Assembly: GCA_963691705.1 (NCBI GenBank)
Contig: OY829537.1
Span: 71,817,352 to 71,881,351, forward strand
Reading direction: 5' to 3'
Origin: Viola odorata
Lineage: Eukaryota; Streptophyta; Magnoliopsida; Malpighiales; Violaceae
Length of the DNA stretch: 64,000 nt
Below the pieces are notes generated by a model that was not told where the DNA came from, made no database searches, and worked only from the letters and a program-made list of their open reading frames with translations. Positions within the stretch are counted from its first letter, which is position 1; each line of letters opens with the position of its first letter. Both the position numbers and the translations under genes were made by a program. Shown here piece by piece: positions 61,070-64,000 of this stretch.

Positions 61070-62310
61070 ATGTCTTATTTTGATCCTTACTCTTACTCAC
61101 CCTCTTTTCCTCAGTATTTTACTCCTAACCCCTGTGGTGGGATCAAGAAAATTTCAACTATGCAGGGCAAGACGAACCTAGCTATCAATATTATCAGCCT
61201 CCACAACCTCCGCCAGACCAAGAACTAGCTAACCTGAGGAGTCAAGTTCAGGAGCTGGAATTAGCCTTGCATGAGCTTAAGATACAGAGACAAATAGATG
61301 AATTAGCTGATATGATGAATCAAGCTCAAGAGGCCATGGAGGAGCTTATGGAGCAGAGACGCCAAGAGGCTATTGAAGGAAACTTTGTATGGTTGCCTGA
61401 GCATCCTGCCCCCGACGCTGGACCACCTGAACCTACCCATCTTGCCCTAGACATTGCCCCTGCACCTAGACCAAAATTTTTAGCTCCAACACTTCTGCCC
61501 AGTCACACCATGAATCATCCTATCACCCCCATAGAATAACATTTGCAACACTTAGATAGTGACGACTATTTAAGTGAAGAGAATCTACCAACCGCCATTC
61601 TATGGGAGTTGCCATCTGAGCGTCATGACTAGGATGATGAGTCTTATGGGTTAGAGGACCTTTTCATGCCCACAAAAGAGCTAAACTTGGAGGGCCCAGA
61701 ATGTCTTCTTTTAGAGTCAAGAGCCAATGTGGAGTTCAAGGCCAGTGCAGTCACAATGTTGAATGATGCAAATCTGCCAGATTTTCACGACGAGCGTCAT
61801 GCCCTCGACAAGCCAGAACGTCATGCCCTAGACGCAGAATTAGAGGCAGAAATCATTGTTCTACCAAATTTGCCAAGTCAACTCCAGAATTGTTCTGACA
61901 CTTTGGTGGGTCGAGAAATTGAGGTTTGTGAGGCTTTTCAGCACATCGAATCTTGTGAGGAGCGTCATGCCCTCGACAAGTCAGAATGTCATGCCCTAGA
62001 CATAGAATTCAAGCTAGGGGAGGTTAAGAAGGAGGATTTGAGAGAGATTGAGGAAGAGACTTTCGAGGTCTTGAGCTCTAAAGCCGTTATGTGTGATAGG
62101 GGGATTTCTAAACTTTTTGATTATATTGATCCTTTTCTTGAATCACCTTTCACTCATAACAATTTTTTCCTCTTTATTTTGCGGGAACCCGAATTAACAT
62201 TTGCATCATTTTATGGTTGCCTACAGGTTGCGTTGTTACTGGACCATCCACTTCATGCGATAATTCACATCAAACTAAGAGGATGGAAAGCATTTAGTAG
62301 GATTGGTTGA
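61070..62310 (+). pseudogene. element C ORF of unknown function with HALD repeats
   Basis: Starts MSYFDPYSYSPSFPQYFTPN at 61070; after a one-base frame change near 61130 it continues WWDQENFNYAGQDEPSYQYY and a long coiled-coil-like segment (LRSQVQELELALHELKIQRQ). Two in-frame stops (TAA 61537-61539, TAG 61630-61632) interrupt it. The C-terminal part repeats ERHALDKPERHALDAELE and ERHALDKSECHALDIEF, coded by the element motif CGTCATGCCCTCGACAAG. No capsid domain, zinc knuckle, protease or RT is visible. The N-terminal Tyr/Pro-rich segment loosely resembles the end of Athila gag proteins. Function unknown. Confidence 0.6.
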
Positions 62311-64000
62311 AGTTCGAACAACCAATGTCGTGCCCTCGATAATAACAGAGGCGCTTCGAGGGAGGCAACCCACGTTATTTCCCTTTTTATTTCTACTTCA
62401 CTCTTTATTTTTTAGAACTTTCTTGTGTGTGTCCTTCTCGCATTGAGGACAATGCACTGCCTAAGGGTAGGGAGAGATTTATTTGTGTGTTTGTTTGCAT
62501 GGTTAATTTTCCGCTTGTTGCATGATTGCATGATTTTTCAGATTTTTCAAAACTTTTTCGGATTTTCATTTTTAGGATTTTGCTAGCTATTTCAGCACTG
62601 CCCAGTTTTTAAAACCTTTGTAAATAGACACACACTTTTGATCATTTGTGCACAAGTATGAACCACCAACACCTTGTCTAGACCTAGCTATTCTCATTCT
62701 TGCTTGCTGAGCCTTATATCCATATCTAGGCCTCGACATCAGTAGTCACAAAAGCACCCTGTGAGCATTTGAGCTTTCATGCCTATTTCTTTCTTGTGTG
62801 ATTAGGATGCTTTAGCTAGGCACTGGTTGATCTTGCATGATATCCCTGGGTATAGTCACTGTTAGGACATGGGAAAGCTTCGATTTGACAGAAAAACTTC
62901 ACATAAATATCTTTTTCTTTCTTTTCTCCCCCTCATTTCTCTTCTCTTTTCATGCCCCCAACATTCTCCTTCTTTTCATATTCCTTCCTGACCATTTATC
63001 TTTTCTTGATCTTTTTCCTTGGTAGGTAAGGTAGCGATTATTGAGGGTAACGTTGAGGGCTAGACATCTAAAGAATGCGCAGACAAGTTCAAGTGTGGGG
63101 AAGCAGACAAAAGCAAAAGACTTCAGAGCAGAAAGCAGAGATCTAGGGCAAGAAAAAGCAGAAAATCGAAAAAAAATTCTCAAAACGTTTCGAGCCCTAG
63201 ATCATTCAAAGAAATTGAGCCCCGTGAAAGTTTCAAGTGTGGGGAAGCGAAAAAGAAGTCACCATAGATGCTGGAAGCAGATCAAGGGCAAGCACCGAAC
63301 GAAAAAATCAAGAGTTTCATGCCCCGGAAGAATCAAGATTTTGTAGCTGGTTCATGCCCCCTCTCCTATCTCTTATATATAAAAAAAAGAAAAAAAAAGA
63401 AAAAAGAAAAAAAAAAGAAAAAAAGAAAAAAGAAAAAAAGAAAAAGAAAAAGAAAAGCATTTAAAATTCAAAATAAAAGGAGGGGGGCATTAAGCGAGCA
63501 AAAAGAGTATCCGCATCCGAAGCCTCAACAATAAGAGTTTCTTGCCCTCGATAAGAAGACCACTGTCTAGCCCCCGAACCACTTCATACCCTCAATAAAA
63601 GCTGCCTTGCCACATCGCCTTTTTCTTGAGCCAAGAAATCCATCCAGGTTATATCTGGTCCTTTCTTTTCTTTCCTTCTTTTCTCCTCTCATTTCTCTTC
63701 TATTCATCTCCTATTTCTCTCTTCCACATTTTTAGCTCATTTCATCCCTTTTCTTTCTTTTTGCTGATGCGTTGTTTTTCCGATTGTTGATTGCCCATGC
63801 ATGTGTTCTGCAGTACTCGGATTGATGTGTAAGTTTGACTTTATGCTATGTTATGTGTATTTAGTTTTGAGCGTAAACACCTAGCCCTGCTTGTAAGTGT
63901 GAGTGTCATTTCATCTAGGATTTATTAGGAGCCTGATCAACTACTAGTTTTCCTATTTGATTACTTTGTGAGGATTGCTGGTAAAGGGTCATGATGTGGG
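62311..64000 (+). other. element C 3' untranslated region
   Basis: Contains two polypurine-tract-like copies CAAGTGTGGGGAAGC (about 63089 and 63230), an (A5-6 G)n low-complexity run at 63379-63456 and further copies of the GCCCTCGATAA motif (62330, 63543). No gene recognised. Confidence 0.7.
63379..63456. repeat. (AAAAAG)n low-complexity run
   Basis: An almost pure A/G run with G every 4-8 bases. Confidence 0.9.

Larger units (their letters stand above)
59411..64000 (+). mobile_element. element C: Athila-like non-autonomous element, 5' part (right end outside window)
   Basis: 5' LTR 59411-60977, PBS TGGCGCCGTTGCCGGGGA at 60981-60998, one interrupted ORF (61070-62310), then a long 3' untranslated region with the Athila-typical GAGGGAGGCAACCCACG (62357) and GCATTGAGGACAATGC (62440). 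No RT or integrase is present before the 3' region. Inserted in the 3' LTR of element A. Confidence 0.85.

Noticed and set aside
63237..63534. Lys-rich frames
   Set aside because: Produced by the A/G low-complexity run in the 3' region of element C.

Overview
The window is plant nuclear DNA, almost certainly from a eudicot. It holds genes with many small introns and canonical GT/AG junctions, a plant group-D MAP kinase, a plant 2-oxoglutarate/Fe(II) oxygenase, a plant beta-galactosidase, and a dense cover of LTR retrotransposons typical of plants (Ogre/Tat-like, Athila-like, chromovirus-like, Copia) plus DNA transposons (PIF/Harbinger, hAT, MITEs). No bacterial or organellar gene organisation is present.

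Layout. 1-13001 is the 5' part of a large minus-strand Ogre/Tat-type Ty3/gypsy element: 5' LTR at 10036-13001, PBS, an extra ORF upstream of gag, a tandem-repeat array, gag, protease, an intron-like segment and a broken reverse transcriptase that runs off the left edge. 13002-18967 is AT-rich repeat-filled DNA with a Stowaway-like MITE (14930-15187) and a 3.1 kb solo LTR related to the Ogre LTR (15763-18890). 18968-22412 is a PIF/Harbinger element that carries a pseudogene of nuclear-encoded plastid ribosomal protein L18 as well as a transposase remnant. A hAT-type MITE (22557-23095) follows.

23100-31400 is the gene island: an intact 10-exon MAP kinase (plus strand, 614 aa) and an intact 4-exon SRG1-like dioxygenase (minus strand, 359 aa). 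Immediately beyond, a decayed beta-galactosidase gene (31960-40334, minus) is split by a nested insertion: an Ogre-like solo LTR (32504-38652) that itself received a 4.2 kb Copia element (32511-36757) seven bases from its end.

41730-64000 is a nest of repeats: a hAT transposase pseudogene cut by a chromovirus-like element A (from 43793), which has an internal 1.5 kb tandem duplication of LTR plus gag start. Element A then received a very young, pol-less Athila-like element B (47669-54741), an Athila-like solo LTR (56546-58094), and a second Athila-like element C (59411 to beyond the end) inside its 3' LTR. B and C each carry an element-specific short motif that recurs in their LTRs and in their coding parts; in B the motif is read in more than one frame. 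This is the most unusual signal in the window.

Functionally only the MAP kinase and the dioxygenase look like working host genes. The other coding sequences are transposon genes (mostly with stops or frameshifts) or host pseudogenes. All exon boundaries and TE limits were read by eye from splice sites, target-site duplications (TSDs) and terminal sequences; no database search was made.
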